Program-made: the position numbers and the translations under genes
Shown: positions 28,495 through 37,530 of the stretch, piece after piece
How the letters are laid out: every line of letters begins with the position of its first letter
Position numbering within the stretch: position 1 is the first letter of the stretch
Assembly: GCA_900544335.1 (NCBI GenBank)
Contig: UQUS01000005.1
Location: forward strand, 4,324 to 68,323
DNA: 64,000 nucleotides
Direction of reading: 5' to 3'
From: an uncultured Sutterella sp.
GTDB taxonomy: Bacteria; Pseudomonadota; Gammaproteobacteria; Burkholderiales; Burkholderiaceae_F
The notes under the pieces: generated by a model
Told to the model about the DNA's origin: nothing
Seen by the model: only the letters and a program-made list of their open reading frames with translations
Databases searched by the model: none

Positions 28495-30039
28495 TTAAAC
28501 GCGCCAGAAGTCCCGGGTAAATAAAACGAAGACCGTGACGATTTCCAGTCGACCGATCAGCATACAAAAGGTGCAAAGCCAGAGTTGAAAAGCCGAGAGC
28601 GTCCCGTAGTTGACGGACGGACCGACTTTTTCCAGTCCCGGACCCGTATTCGTTAGGCAAGCAAAGACCGCTGAAAAGGCCGAGGCCACATCCAGTCCCG
28701 AGGCCACCAACAGCACGCTTGCCGTCAGCAGGGCGGCTACCCATAAAACAATAAAGTTTAAAACCATAAAAACAATCGGGTCGGGAATCGTGACGCGATT
28801 GATGCGTAGTGGAATCACGGCTTTCGGGTGAAGGGTTTGTAAAAACCCTCGGGAAAGTTGTTTGGTAAGAATCAGTGCACGAAGCATCTTAATGCCGCCG
28901 CCGACGCTTCCCGAACACGTGGAAAAGGCCGCTAAGCACAGCATGATGACGCTGGCCGTCACGGGCCAGTGGCTGTAGTCGGTACTGGCAAATCCGGTGG
29001 TCGAGGCGATGCTTACGACGTTAAAGAGCGCATAAAGGAACGTTTCGCTTGTCGAGTCGTACATAGCGTTCAGCATCAAAACGGCAAAGACGACAAGCAC
29101 ACCTGAGGCGAGTACAAAAAGCCAGGCACGGGCTTCCGGATCTTGCAAGTAAAGGAGAGGAGATCGTTTTTTCCAAACCAGAAAATGCAGCGAAAAGCTC
29201 ATGCCGCTAATGAGCATAAAGAGAATGCAAACTAGGTTAATCGTGTTGTCGGACCAGAAGGCAAAGCTGGCATCGTGCGAAGAAAAGCCGCCGAGACTGA
29301 CGGTGGAAAAGGCGTGCACCAGCGCGTCGAACCCGGACATGCCAGCTAACTTGTAGCCGACAAAGCACGCAAGGCTCAGCCCCATATAAATCCACCAGAG
29401 CCCCTTGGCCGTGCTCGCAATGCGCGGGGTCAGTTTCGTGGCTTCAATAGTCGAGCCGATTTCGGCATTGGTTACGGACGACTTGTTCGTTCCGATTCCG
29501 AAAAGCGGGGAAATAGAAGGGGCAGCCTGACATAGGTTCACGAAGCGAAAGAGTTGAGAGCCGCCGACTCCCATAAGAGGTAGCAGAGCAATCGCTAAAA
29601 CGAGGATTCCCATACCGCCGAGCCAACTTAAAAGACACCGCCAAAAATTAATCGACTCCGGGAGGTTTTCGACGGAAAAGGCCGTCGCGCAGGTCGTCGT
29701 AATGCCGCTCATGGCCTCAAAGTAGGCTTGCGAAAACGAAACGTTCGGCAAAGTCATGATTGGGAGAGCGGCGAAAACCGGCAAAACGGACCAAAGAAGC
29801 GTGGCAAGCAAAAAACCGTCGCGCGGCAGTAGGTCGCGTTTGTCGTGTCGCGTTACGGCAATCAGGGCCAGTGCGCCGCAGGCCGTTAGGGCGGCGCCGA
29901 AGAAAAAGCCGTACGCAGCTCCGTCCTCAAAAAAGGCCGAAACGGCAAGTCCGAGCAAGTGAATGCCGGAAAAAATCAACAAAACGGTTCCGATGATATT
30001 GAGAACCGGGAACAGTAAATAACGTAGTCTTGCGAGCAT
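28495..30039 (-). CDS. trkH: Trk potassium uptake, membrane subunit TrkH
   Basis: TrkH is the K+-conducting membrane subunit of the Trk system, working with the NAD-binding regulator TrkA encoded just upstream. The 514-residue protein has about ten membrane segments and the pore-loop repeats typical of the family: AMSGITTTCAT near residue 110, STVSLGGFSSHD, IASTTGFASTDY and CLTNTGPGLEKVG. The motif GSVGGGIKMLR follows the third loop. The gene follows trkA by eight bases. Confidence 0.95.
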   Translation of the reverse strand: MLARLRYLLFPVLNIIGTVLLIFSGIHLLGLAVSAFFEDGAAYGFFFGAALTACGALALIAVTRHDKRDLLPRDGFLLATLLWSVLPVFAALPIMTLPNVSFSQAYFEAMSGITTTCATAFSVENLPESINFWRCLLSWLGGMGILVLAIALLPLMGVGGSQLFRFVNLCQAAPSISPLFGIGTNKSSVTNAEIGSTIEATKLTPRIASTAKGLWWIYMGLSLACFVGYKLAGMSGFDALVHAFSTVSLGGFSSHDASFAFWSDNTINLVCILFMLISGMSFSLHFLVWKKRSPLLYLQDPEARAWLFVLASGVLVVFAVLMLNAMYDSTSETFLYALFNVVSIASTTGFASTDYSHWPVTASVIMLCLAAFSTCSGSVGGGIKMLRALILTKQLSRGFLQTLHPKAVIPLRINRVTIPDPIVFMVLNFIVLWVAALLTASVLLVASGLDVASAFSAVFACLTNTGPGLEKVGPSVNYGTLSAFQLWLCTFCMLIGRLEIVTVFVLFTRDFWRV

Positions 30040-30047
30040 CGGCGCAA

Positions 30048-31424
30048 TCAGAAGAATCCGACATCAACGGCAAACAGGGCTTCGATCTTAGACATCAAGT
30101 GTTTGTCGGCGGAAAAAACAATCACGCGATCTTCGGGCTCGATGACAAGATCGGGTGAAGCGGCCAAAAAGTCCGTACCGCGCACAAGGGCGCAGACACT
30201 CGAGCCCTTGGGAAGTGTAATCGAGCTGATGGGTTGTCCGATAACCCGAGAGGATCCGGGTGTGCCGTGGGCAATAATTTCAAGCACTTCGGAGGCGGCA
30301 TCGTGTACGCCGTGCACGGCCACGACATCGCCGCGACGCACGTACTGCATCAGCTCGCTTAACGTGACGCGAGTTTTGGAGATGATGATGTCAATACTCG
30401 TATCTCGAACCAAATCGGCAAAGGTCTGATTGTCCACGAGTGCAATCGAGCGTTTTGCTCCGAGGCGTTTTGCCAAAAGCGCGCTCATGATATTGCCGTC
30501 ATCGTGTTTACTTAAGCTGATAAATAGGTCGCAGGTGTCGATATCGACATTCGTAAGATCTTCTTGTTGTAGGTACGAGCCCTTGACCAAAAGAATTTGC
30601 TCGGGAAGTTGCTCGGCAATATCCCGGGCCTTCTGTTCGTCTTGCTCGAGGATCTTAATGTTGTAGGCGTTGCGATTTTTAAGCCCGGCGACAATCCGAA
30701 GCGCCATGTCGGCATCCCCGGCGATGACAAGGTTTTTATTGCGGTTTTCTTTCGGGTGTATGTAGGAAATCAGCGAATCGGCCGCTTCGTGGTTCACGAG
30801 AACTAAAACGTCGTCGCCGGCGGCAAGCGTCGCATCGGGGGCAAGGACCTTGTTTTCGTGAAATGCCGCCACAAAGGCCGCCTTATGCTCGTCTAAAACA
30901 GGGCGCAACTGCTCGCCCGTCTGACCGATACACGGGCTTTCCTGCCCGACATCGATGGTCATGAGGTACAACGTGCCCTGTGCCAAATCAATCACTTGCA
31001 GGGCCTGCGGGAATTCGATTAAGCGAAGCAGGGCATCGGTTAGGGCTTTCTCGGGCCAGATGGTGCTTGTGATGTGAAAGCCGGCGTCTCCGAGCAGGTC
31101 CGGGTAGTTACTTAACTCATTGCGACGGACTCGGGCAATGCGTGTCGGAACGTTAAACAGTTCACTTGCAAGCAGACAAGCCACGAGGTTGGTTTCATCG
31201 CTCGCGGTGACGGCAATGACGATGTCGGCATCTTCAATGCCGGCTTCTCGCAAAACCGCCGGGCTTGCCGCATCACCGACAATCCCGCGCAAATCGAAAT
31301 GGCGTTGTAGTTGTAGGACCCGGCTCTGTTCGATATCGACGACCGTAATGTCGTTGGATTCACCGACCAACGCTTGTGCGACGGCGTCTCCCGTGTGTCC
31401 GGCTCCGAGAATCAGTACGCGCAT
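30048..31424 (-). CDS. trkA: Trk potassium uptake regulator TrkA
   Basis: TrkA is the cytoplasmic gating subunit of Trk K+ channels. The 458-residue protein has two RCK units: an N-terminal Rossmann domain starting RVLILGAGHTGDAVA with its TrkA-C domain, and a second one starting NLVIAGDADMALRIVAG. The first glycine-rich nucleotide motif is intact; in the second the GxGxxG is degenerate (AGDADMA), as is usual in proteobacterial TrkA. It lies 12 bases downstream of the ntrX-like gene and upstream of trkH. Confidence 0.95.
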   Translation of the reverse strand: MRVLILGAGHTGDAVAQALVGESNDITVVDIEQSRVLQLQRHFDLRGIVGDAASPAVLREAGIEDADIVIAVTASDETNLVACLLASELFNVPTRIARVRRNELSNYPDLLGDAGFHITSTIWPEKALTDALLRLIEFPQALQVIDLAQGTLYLMTIDVGQESPCIGQTGEQLRPVLDEHKAAFVAAFHENKVLAPDATLAAGDDVLVLVNHEAADSLISYIHPKENRNKNLVIAGDADMALRIVAGLKNRNAYNIKILEQDEQKARDIAEQLPEQILLVKGSYLQQEDLTNVDIDTCDLFISLSKHDDGNIMSALLAKRLGAKRSIALVDNQTFADLVRDTSIDIIISKTRVTLSELMQYVRRGDVVAVHGVHDAASEVLEIIAHGTPGSSRVIGQPISSITLPKGSSVCALVRGTDFLAASPDLVIEPEDRVIVFSADKHLMSKIEALFAVDVGFF

Positions 31425-31436
31425 GGCTCGGAAAAA

Positions 31437-32132
31437 CTACTTGTCGTGTGTTGCTTTGGCTGCGTTCGAGGGACGGGGAATATCCATGTGAAGCGCCTTG
31501 AGTTTGCGGTACAGGTGCGTTCGCTCGAGACCGGCATGGCGTGCCACACGTGTAATTTGATAATCCTCGTACTCGATGAGTTTCTTGAAATAGGCGCGCT
31601 CCGTGGCTTCGCGCACTTCCCGCAGCGAGGCATTGAAATCAATCACGATATCGGTGCCCGGAATATTAAATTTCGGAAGTTCGACGGGAACTTTGGGTTT
31701 GGGTGCTGCAGAGACAATCGGCGGTAAATCATTGTCTACACGGTACTTGGCAAAAGCCGTGATGCGGTTTTTCACCTCAATGCCGTGACGCACGGCCTGC
31801 AGGAGTTTTTGCATCGAAATCGGTTTTTCCAAGAAAGACAAGGAACCGAATTTGGTCGCCTCGACGGCGGTTTCAATCGTGGCATGACCGCTCATCATGA
31901 TGACCTGACTTTCAAAGTCTTTGTCGGCTTTCCATTCTTTGAGAAGGGAAACACCATCCATGTCAGGCATCCAAATGTCCAAAAGAATCAAATCGAACTT
32001 CGTTTGCGCTACTTTTTGACGAGCGACCTCGGCATTTTCCGCTTCTTCGACGGTGTAGCCCTCATCCGAGAGAATCTCCGAGAGAAGATCGCGAATGCCT
32101 ATTTCATCATCAACAATCAGAATGCTTGCCAT
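31437..32132 (-). CDS. ntrX: NtrX-like response regulator without AAA+ domain
   Basis: This 231-residue response regulator has an N-terminal receiver domain (phospho-acceptor Asp in LILLDIWMPDMDG near residue 54, and the Lys in LEKPIS). It ends with a Fis-type helix-turn-helix (ITRVARHAGLERTHLYRKLK). The sigma54-activating AAA+ ATPase found between these parts in alphaproteobacterial NtrX is absent. It therefore should not open sigma54 promoters and more probably acts as a direct activator or repressor. The ATG at 32132 was chosen over a longer frame because MASILIVDDE is the natural receiver start. Its partner kinase NtrY is 224 bases upstream. Confidence 0.88.
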   Translation of the reverse strand: MASILIVDDEIGIRDLLSEILSDEGYTVEEAENAEVARQKVAQTKFDLILLDIWMPDMDGVSLLKEWKADKDFESQVIMMSGHATIETAVEATKFGSLSFLEKPISMQKLLQAVRHGIEVKNRITAFAKYRVDNDLPPIVSAAPKPKVPVELPKFNIPGTDIVIDFNASLREVREATERAYFKKLIEYEDYQITRVARHAGLERTHLYRKLKALHMDIPRPSNAAKATHDK

Positions 32133-32356
32133 AGCGCAATACTCGTTGCGAAAAAATACGATTGAAAAAAGCGGCGAAAACAAACGACACTAAAAGAAAC
32201 AAGTGCCGCCTACGCCCTTGTTTTCCTTTTTTTATTGCGTTAACCGTTGCAAATAATATCCGCATTTGAAAAATCAGGCAATACACAAAAGCGCGGGGGG
32301 CGATTCTTTTTAGGCCTCTTCGGGTTTTTCCCTTAAGGACAAGCCGGCCGGAGAGG

Positions 32357-34507
32357 CTAGACGGCAACGGGAAAGACGATTGTCACGCGTGCGCCCAAGA
32401 CGGTTTTATCGTCTGCCAGTTTGTTTTCAATCGAGATTTTGGCTTTGTGCTCATCCAAAATCTTTTTGACCATCGGCAACCCCAAGCCAGTTCCCGTGGC
32501 TTTTGTCGTGATATACGGCTCAAAAGCTCTTGCCAGGACACTCGGTTGGAACCCCGGACCGTTATCCTCGATGGTCATGCGCACGGCCGAGGGGCTACCT
32601 TCGGAAGAAACTGGCTCCGTGCGGATACAAATTTTCGGATTTTTAACGTCGGCACAGGCTTCGATGGAATTTCCGAGCAGATTAAAAAGCACTTGCCGAA
32701 TCTGGGCCGCATCAACCGAAACGGTCAGTAGCGGACTTTCCAATTCCCGCAAAATCCGAATGCCTCCCGAGTGATAAAACGTAATCATGTCCTCAATTAA
32801 GGCATTTAAATCAACGGCCTTTAAGCTCGGGGGCGGCAGCTTGGCAAAGTCGCGGAAGTCGTTGACCATCTTTTTCATCGTATCGACCTGATCGATAATC
32901 GTGGATGTCGCTCGACTTAAAAGGGCGGCATCGGCCGGGTCAAGTTTCTTTTCCAGTTTCATCGAAAGACGTTCGGCAGCCAAGCGAATCGGAGTTAAGG
33001 GGTTTTTGATTTCGTGCGCCAAGCGGCGAGCCACTTCGTTCCAGGCTTGCGCCTTTTGAGCATCGATTAAGGCCGAGACGTTGTCAAAAGCGACAACCCA
33101 GCCGACGGCGCCTTCAAGTTCCAAACGCGAGCCGCGGATAAAAAGCGAGACATCCGGATCGGGGGCGCGAGAGAGTTCGAAGTCCAGATGAAAACTTCCG
33201 GTGTCGGCGATACGAATTTGATCGGCAAGGGCAGCGGCAAGACGCGGTTCGACACTCGCGAGGTTATCTCCCGGGTTAACGCGGGAGGGAGCTAGGATAA
33301 CGTTAGCGGCCGTATTGGCAAGCAGCACGGCAAGCGAGGAGTCCAAAAGTAAAACGCCGGCGGAAATGTTCGACAGAACGCTCGCGAGGTAGGCGCGCGA
33401 GCGCTCGGTGGCAAGCCTTTGTTTTTCGGCATTTTTTTGCGCTTCGGCAATTTGGGAAACCATGGAGTTAAACGATTGGGTGAGTTCGTTCATCTCGTCG
33501 TTACCCAAAAGCTCACGAATCGGAACGAGATTGCCGTTAGCGACCTTTTTCGTCCCGACGGCCAGCTGCAAGACCGGTTCTGTCATTGTTCGGGCAAACC
33601 AAAGCGCCATGGCAATGGCCGCCAAAAGCGTCAGGAGCATCGTCAAGGTCAGCGTGACGCGGTAAATGGTCTGTAGCGACGCGCGCGTGAGCGTCAGTTC
33701 TTGATAATCGCGAAAGCCCTCGACAAGGCCCCGGGCTCCTTGAGCAAATTTAAACGGAACGGTATTGGAAAACTGCAAAAAACAGTTATTTTCCAACGTG
33801 CGGTCCGGATAAATCGGGACAAGTGTCCGAATGCGCATCGGGTCGTCGGGTGTGGAGGATTCGCCTTCAAGAAGAGAAAAGCCTTTTTTCTCCAGCGAAT
33901 CGACCATATCGGTCACAAGAGGAATATCGACTTTAACTTGGGAGTCCGGCGCAATCGAGGAGTGCGAGATGTTCCCCTGGGGTTGGAAAATCAGGGCAAC
34001 TTCCGATTCGAAATCTTCGCGCAACTTTTCGATGCCGGCATCCCATTGTTTTTCCGGCAATTCCGAAAGACTTAAGGCGGCTCGGCGGGCAAAGAAAAGG
34101 AGCCTGCCGCGCTCGTTTTCCAAAATGTCACTGGAAAGCGTGATACCTTCTTCTAGAGCCCGTTCAATGCGCGCATCGAACCAGGAATCAATCGATCGAC
34201 CGATAAACTGGGCTGAGACCAAATAAAGCAGCATGCAGGGAACAAACGCGATGGCGGCAATCGTCAGCGCAAGACGCGCCGTCATGCGAGATCCGAAATC
34301 GTTATGACGCCAATTGAGATAAAGCTGAAAACTCAGGCGTAAAACGATAATCAGAAGAATCAGGGTCGTCAGGACATTGACGGCAATGAGTGTGGGGAAA
34401 AAGCGCCCGAGTCGCGTTGAGGCCGCACCGCCGGCCACCGCATAAATGAGCAAAAAAACGCCGGCCGCAACGATGCTGAAGAATCCAATGCGTAGCCAGC
34501 GTTGCAT
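32357..34507 (-). CDS. ntrY: NtrY-like membrane sensor histidine kinase
   Basis: This is a 716-residue sensor kinase. The N-terminus has two membrane segments by residue 65 and another near 85-110, then a periplasmic sensor region, a further segment near 280-305 and a HAMP domain. A PAS-like region follows, then the kinase core: H-box RLAHEIKNPLTPIR, N-box NLLGNSIEA, and ATP-binding EDNGPGF and GTGLGLPM. NtrY-type kinases respond to nitrogen or redox conditions in other bacteria; the signal here is unknown. The 224-base gap to its regulator gene is unusually long for this pair. Confidence 0.92.
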   Translation of the reverse strand: MQRWLRIGFFSIVAAGVFLLIYAVAGGAASTRLGRFFPTLIAVNVLTTLILLIIVLRLSFQLYLNWRHNDFGSRMTARLALTIAAIAFVPCMLLYLVSAQFIGRSIDSWFDARIERALEEGITLSSDILENERGRLLFFARRAALSLSELPEKQWDAGIEKLREDFESEVALIFQPQGNISHSSIAPDSQVKVDIPLVTDMVDSLEKKGFSLLEGESSTPDDPMRIRTLVPIYPDRTLENNCFLQFSNTVPFKFAQGARGLVEGFRDYQELTLTRASLQTIYRVTLTLTMLLTLLAAIAMALWFARTMTEPVLQLAVGTKKVANGNLVPIRELLGNDEMNELTQSFNSMVSQIAEAQKNAEKQRLATERSRAYLASVLSNISAGVLLLDSSLAVLLANTAANVILAPSRVNPGDNLASVEPRLAAALADQIRIADTGSFHLDFELSRAPDPDVSLFIRGSRLELEGAVGWVVAFDNVSALIDAQKAQAWNEVARRLAHEIKNPLTPIRLAAERLSMKLEKKLDPADAALLSRATSTIIDQVDTMKKMVNDFRDFAKLPPPSLKAVDLNALIEDMITFYHSGGIRILRELESPLLTVSVDAAQIRQVLFNLLGNSIEACADVKNPKICIRTEPVSSEGSPSAVRMTIEDNGPGFQPSVLARAFEPYITTKATGTGLGLPMVKKILDEHKAKISIENKLADDKTVLGARVTIVFPVAV

Positions 34508-34518
34508 AACGTGCCTCT

Positions 34519-35112
34519 CTAGTTGGTATCGAGGGCCTTTGTCAGGACGATGTTTTGCCAGTCGCTTTCAAGGGCCCAATCCGTGTTGCCGCCGATTGTC
34601 ACTTGCAGGGGCTTGGGTAGGCGCGACAGGTCAAGTCGCATTCGGGTTTGTGCCAGGACATCTGCGTGGTTACGGATGGCATCCGTGTCGGCTACAACCC
34701 AGCCGCGAACGTTTTTCAAAAGCAAAAGCGCTTGGTCTAACGTATCGAAGGATTGAACAAGACCGTCGCGCGACAGACGCAATTGACGCGATAAGGGACT
34801 GTAACTGAGGCGTTGCAGTAGGGTAGAGGTCACAAGGGTCTTATCAAACCAGAGCGTTCTCGGTTCCATGAGCCGGAATTCGTAGGCAAAGTACAGCGCA
34901 ATTCCGCGTCTTAAGCAGTCGGTTAGAACCGGCGACAGGTCAAATTCCCAGTTAACGCTCAACTGGAGACCCGGGAAGGCCCCGTCGGTTACGCGCATCA
35001 GTTGCGCTCGCATGAGTTGAACATCGGACGAGCCGGCGCGCACGAGCTTGGAAGCTGCCGGCGCAAAAAGCGCGGCAGCGAGCGATGCGCACAACAGTCG
35101 TCGCGAGACCAT
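34519..35112 (-). CDS. DUF4390 secreted protein
   Basis: This 197-residue protein has an N-terminal signal peptide (hydrophobic residues about 5-22, ALFAPAASKLVRA) and matches DUF4390, with the pattern LSVNWEFDLSPVLTDCLRRGIALYF near residues 51-75. It lies between rsmB and ntrY, the standard betaproteobacterial position. Its place beside ntrY invites the idea of a periplasmic role with the sensor, but no function has been read from sequence. Confidence 0.82.
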   Translation of the reverse strand: MVSRRLLCASLAAALFAPAASKLVRAGSSDVQLMRAQLMRVTDGAFPGLQLSVNWEFDLSPVLTDCLRRGIALYFAYEFRLMEPRTLWFDKTLVTSTLLQRLSYSPLSRQLRLSRDGLVQSFDTLDQALLLLKNVRGWVVADTDAIRNHADVLAQTRMRLDLSRLPKPLQVTIGGNTDWALESDWQNIVLTKALDTN

Positions 35113-35119
35113 ATTCAGG

Positions 35120-36427
35120 CTACCCTTTTGTTAATAAAGCATAAAAGAAACCATCTCGGATACGGGCCAGGCCGAGTGCGTCCTCGGTGTCCGAATCACG
35201 CGGCAACACCGTCAGTGTCGCCGGTAGGCCGTCGGCAAGGGGGACGGCACGAGCGTCTTTATGCCGCTTAAGGAAGTCGGCGATTTGCATCGGACCTTCT
35301 TCCTTAAAAACTGAGCATACGACATACAAAAGCCTTCCTCCAAACTTTACCCGTGGCCAAAGTGCATCGAGAAGTATCTTTTGTTGTTTTGCAAGCGCAA
35401 CAATGTCACTTGATTGCCGTAAGAAGGCAACGTCGGGATGGCGGCGCAAGATACCGCTTGCCGTGCAGGGGGCATCGAGCAAAACGGCGTCAAAACGACT
35501 GTCGGGACCGGCCCAAGAGGCCGTATCGGCCGCATCGGCTTGCACAACACGCGCCTTCAAATTGAGCCGCTTTAAGTTCTCCCGAATGCGTTCGGCTCGC
35601 TCCGGACTGATTTCCAAGGCTAAAACGTCGGCATCCGCAAGTTCCAAAATGTGGCAAGTTTTCCCGCCCGGGGCGGCACAAGCATCGAGAATGCTTTCTT
35701 TGTCTTGCGGAGCAAGCCATCTGGCGGCGAGTTGTGCCCCGGCATCTTGTACGCTGACAAGTCCCTCGTTAAAGCCCGGAATCTCCTCCACACCACAGGG
35801 CGGATCGACAACAACGCCGTCTTGCCCAAGGGCCAATGCCGTAAGCCCTTTTTCTTGAGCGAGATTGCACCAAGCTAGCGGCGTCGTTTTTCGTCGATTG
35901 ACACGCAAAACCAGTCGCGGCGGAATTTGCGCGAGTTTTAAGAGCGCCTCGGCATCAGTTCGACCCAAATCTTGAGAGAATTTTTTTAAGAGCCATTCCG
36001 GGGCATTGAGTCGGACGATGTCGTTTTTCATGGCTTCGGCAACAAGCGCGTCGCTTTCTCGGCAAAAGCGTCTTAAGCAAGCATTGACAAAACCCGAGGC
36101 GGCAGATGTTTTTCGGTTAGCCTTAGCGAAATTGACCGTTTCGTTGACTAGGGCAAAGCGTTTGGTCGGGTAAAGCAGGAGCTCACTGAGTGCCAGCATC
36201 AAAATGCGGCGCACGTTGTCGGTCGGGGGGCGTGCACTCAGAAACTGAACAAGGCAGTCACAAAGAAAATATCGGCGCGTCAAGTCGTATAAAACAGCCT
36301 GCAAAGCCGGGCGCATGCGACTGTCTGTTAAAGAAGCGCCGACTGCCGCATCAAGGGTTTTTCCGGACTCAAATAGCGTCAGGGCCTCTAGGGCCGGACC
36401 GAGCAGGCGCCCGAAGGGAACGGTCAT
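35120..36427 (-). CDS. rsmB: 16S rRNA (cytosine-967 C5)-methyltransferase RsmB
   Basis: RsmB methylates C967 of 16S rRNA using S-adenosylmethionine. The 435-residue protein has an N-terminal NusB-like RNA-binding domain (about 1-150) and a Rossmann methyltransferase domain. Motifs include DACAAPGGKTCHIL for SAM binding, DAVLLDAPCTASG with the PC motif and the catalytic Cys in VVCSV. The ATG at 36427 overlaps the fmt stop codon (ATGA); a longer frame to 36613 runs entirely inside fmt and is rejected. Confidence 0.95.
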   Translation of the reverse strand: MTVPFGRLLGPALEALTLFESGKTLDAAVGASLTDSRMRPALQAVLYDLTRRYFLCDCLVQFLSARPPTDNVRRILMLALSELLLYPTKRFALVNETVNFAKANRKTSAASGFVNACLRRFCRESDALVAEAMKNDIVRLNAPEWLLKKFSQDLGRTDAEALLKLAQIPPRLVLRVNRRKTTPLAWCNLAQEKGLTALALGQDGVVVDPPCGVEEIPGFNEGLVSVQDAGAQLAARWLAPQDKESILDACAAPGGKTCHILELADADVLALEISPERAERIRENLKRLNLKARVVQADAADTASWAGPDSRFDAVLLDAPCTASGILRRHPDVAFLRQSSDIVALAKQQKILLDALWPRVKFGGRLLYVVCSVFKEEGPMQIADFLKRHKDARAVPLADGLPATLTVLPRDSDTEDALGLARIRDGFFYALLTKG

Positions 36428-37380
36428 TTCAAAACGTCTCCTTCCTGCAAGGAGAAAGACTGCAAAAAGGCAGCAACGTCCATGACGGGCTTGCCGGCTT
36501 TTTGCAGGCGCAAGCACTCCACGGCGCCGTCGGCGCAGGCCACAACCAGGCGTTTTTTGGCGCAAAGCACCTGACCCGGGGTGCCGTTTCCTTCTGTCGG
36601 ACGCAAGGCCCAAATCTTCACGGTCTCACCGCGAGCCGTTGTCTTAAGGCCCGGGAACGGGAAAAAGGCACGGCAACGGCGATTAAGGGTAGTAACGGAT
36701 GTATTCCAATCGATATCGGATTCCGTTTTCAGTAACTTTTGGGCGTAGGTTGCTTTCGTATCGTCTTGCGGGACGGCTTTAAGGGACTCGGCATTCTCTA
36801 GGGCTTGAACAATGGCTTGAGCGCCGAGCTCGGTGAGTTTTTCCGTGAGAGTTGCCGCCGTATCGGTCGATGTAATCGGAACGGATTTGACCAGCAAAAC
36901 CGGGCCCGTATCCAGGCCTTTTTCCATTTTCATGATGGAAATGCCGGTTTGCGTGTCTCCGGCCTCAATGGCGCGTTGTATCGGAGCCGCCCCGCGCCAG
37001 CGCGGCAGGAGAGAGGCGTGAATGTTAACGGCTGTCAGGAAGTGATTTTCTCCGATTCCGCGGGTGGCCGTCAGAGCTTTTTCGGGCAAAATCAGCCCGT
37101 AGGCGGCAACGACGAGGACATCGGCCTCAGCGCTTTGCAACTGTTGCAAGGACTTTTCGGCACCGAAGGGGTCCTTGCGAACGGAAAGGGTCTCGGGCGT
37201 GATTACTTCCAGACCGTGCTTGAGAGCAACGTCTTTTACAGGCGAGGCCTTTAGTTTCATGCCGCGTCCGCTCGGTCTGTCAGGCTGGGTTAAAACGAGA
37301 GCAATGTCGTGTCCGGCTTCAATTAAAGCGCGAAGGGCCGCAGCAGCGAAATCCGGGGTTCCGGCGAAAATGATGCGCAT
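36424..37380 (-). CDS. fmt: Methionyl-tRNA formyltransferase
   Basis: Fmt transfers a formyl group to initiator Met-tRNA. The 318-residue protein shows the N-terminal MRIIFAGTPDFAAAAL, the motif HASLLPRWRGAAP with the catalytic His and Arg region, and the GRGMKLKASPVK lid loop. A C-terminal OB-like domain follows. It is normally in a def-fmt pair, but here def lies on the same strand 1.0 kb upstream with a foreign-orientation hydrolase gene between. rsmB follows with a 4-base overlap. Confidence 0.96.
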   Translation of the reverse strand: MRIIFAGTPDFAAAALRALIEAGHDIALVLTQPDRPSGRGMKLKASPVKDVALKHGLEVITPETLSVRKDPFGAEKSLQQLQSAEADVLVVAAYGLILPEKALTATRGIGENHFLTAVNIHASLLPRWRGAAPIQRAIEAGDTQTGISIMKMEKGLDTGPVLLVKSVPITSTDTAATLTEKLTELGAQAIVQALENAESLKAVPQDDTKATYAQKLLKTESDIDWNTSVTTLNRRCRAFFPFPGLKTTARGETVKIWALRPTEGNGTPGQVLCAKKRLVVACADGAVECLRLQKAGKPVMDVAAFLQSFSLQEGDVLK

Positions 37381-37445
37381 AAAAAGACCTCTGCTACCAA
37401 TATAATAAGAGCAGAAGGCATTTTAGCAACCGGGTTCAGACGTCC

Positions 37446-37490
37446 CGACTCGGAGTCGCAATCTGGAAACACCCCGAATGCATCGGGGTG
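37446..37490. repeat. Two tandem small inverted repeats between fmt and the hydrolase
   Basis: CGACT-CGG-AGTCG occupies 37446-37458 and CACCCCGA-ATGCA-TCGGGGTG occupies 37470-37490. They lie in the 150-base divergent region, about 40 bases before the hydrolase start. A TATAAT on the plus strand at 37401-37406 could be a -10 element for the hydrolase, but no matching -35 was seen. The repeats could be operator sites or 5' leader stems. Confidence 0.4.
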
Positions 37491-37530
37491 CACACGGATG
37501 CGGACTGAAGGAAAGAGCAAAGGTTTTTAG

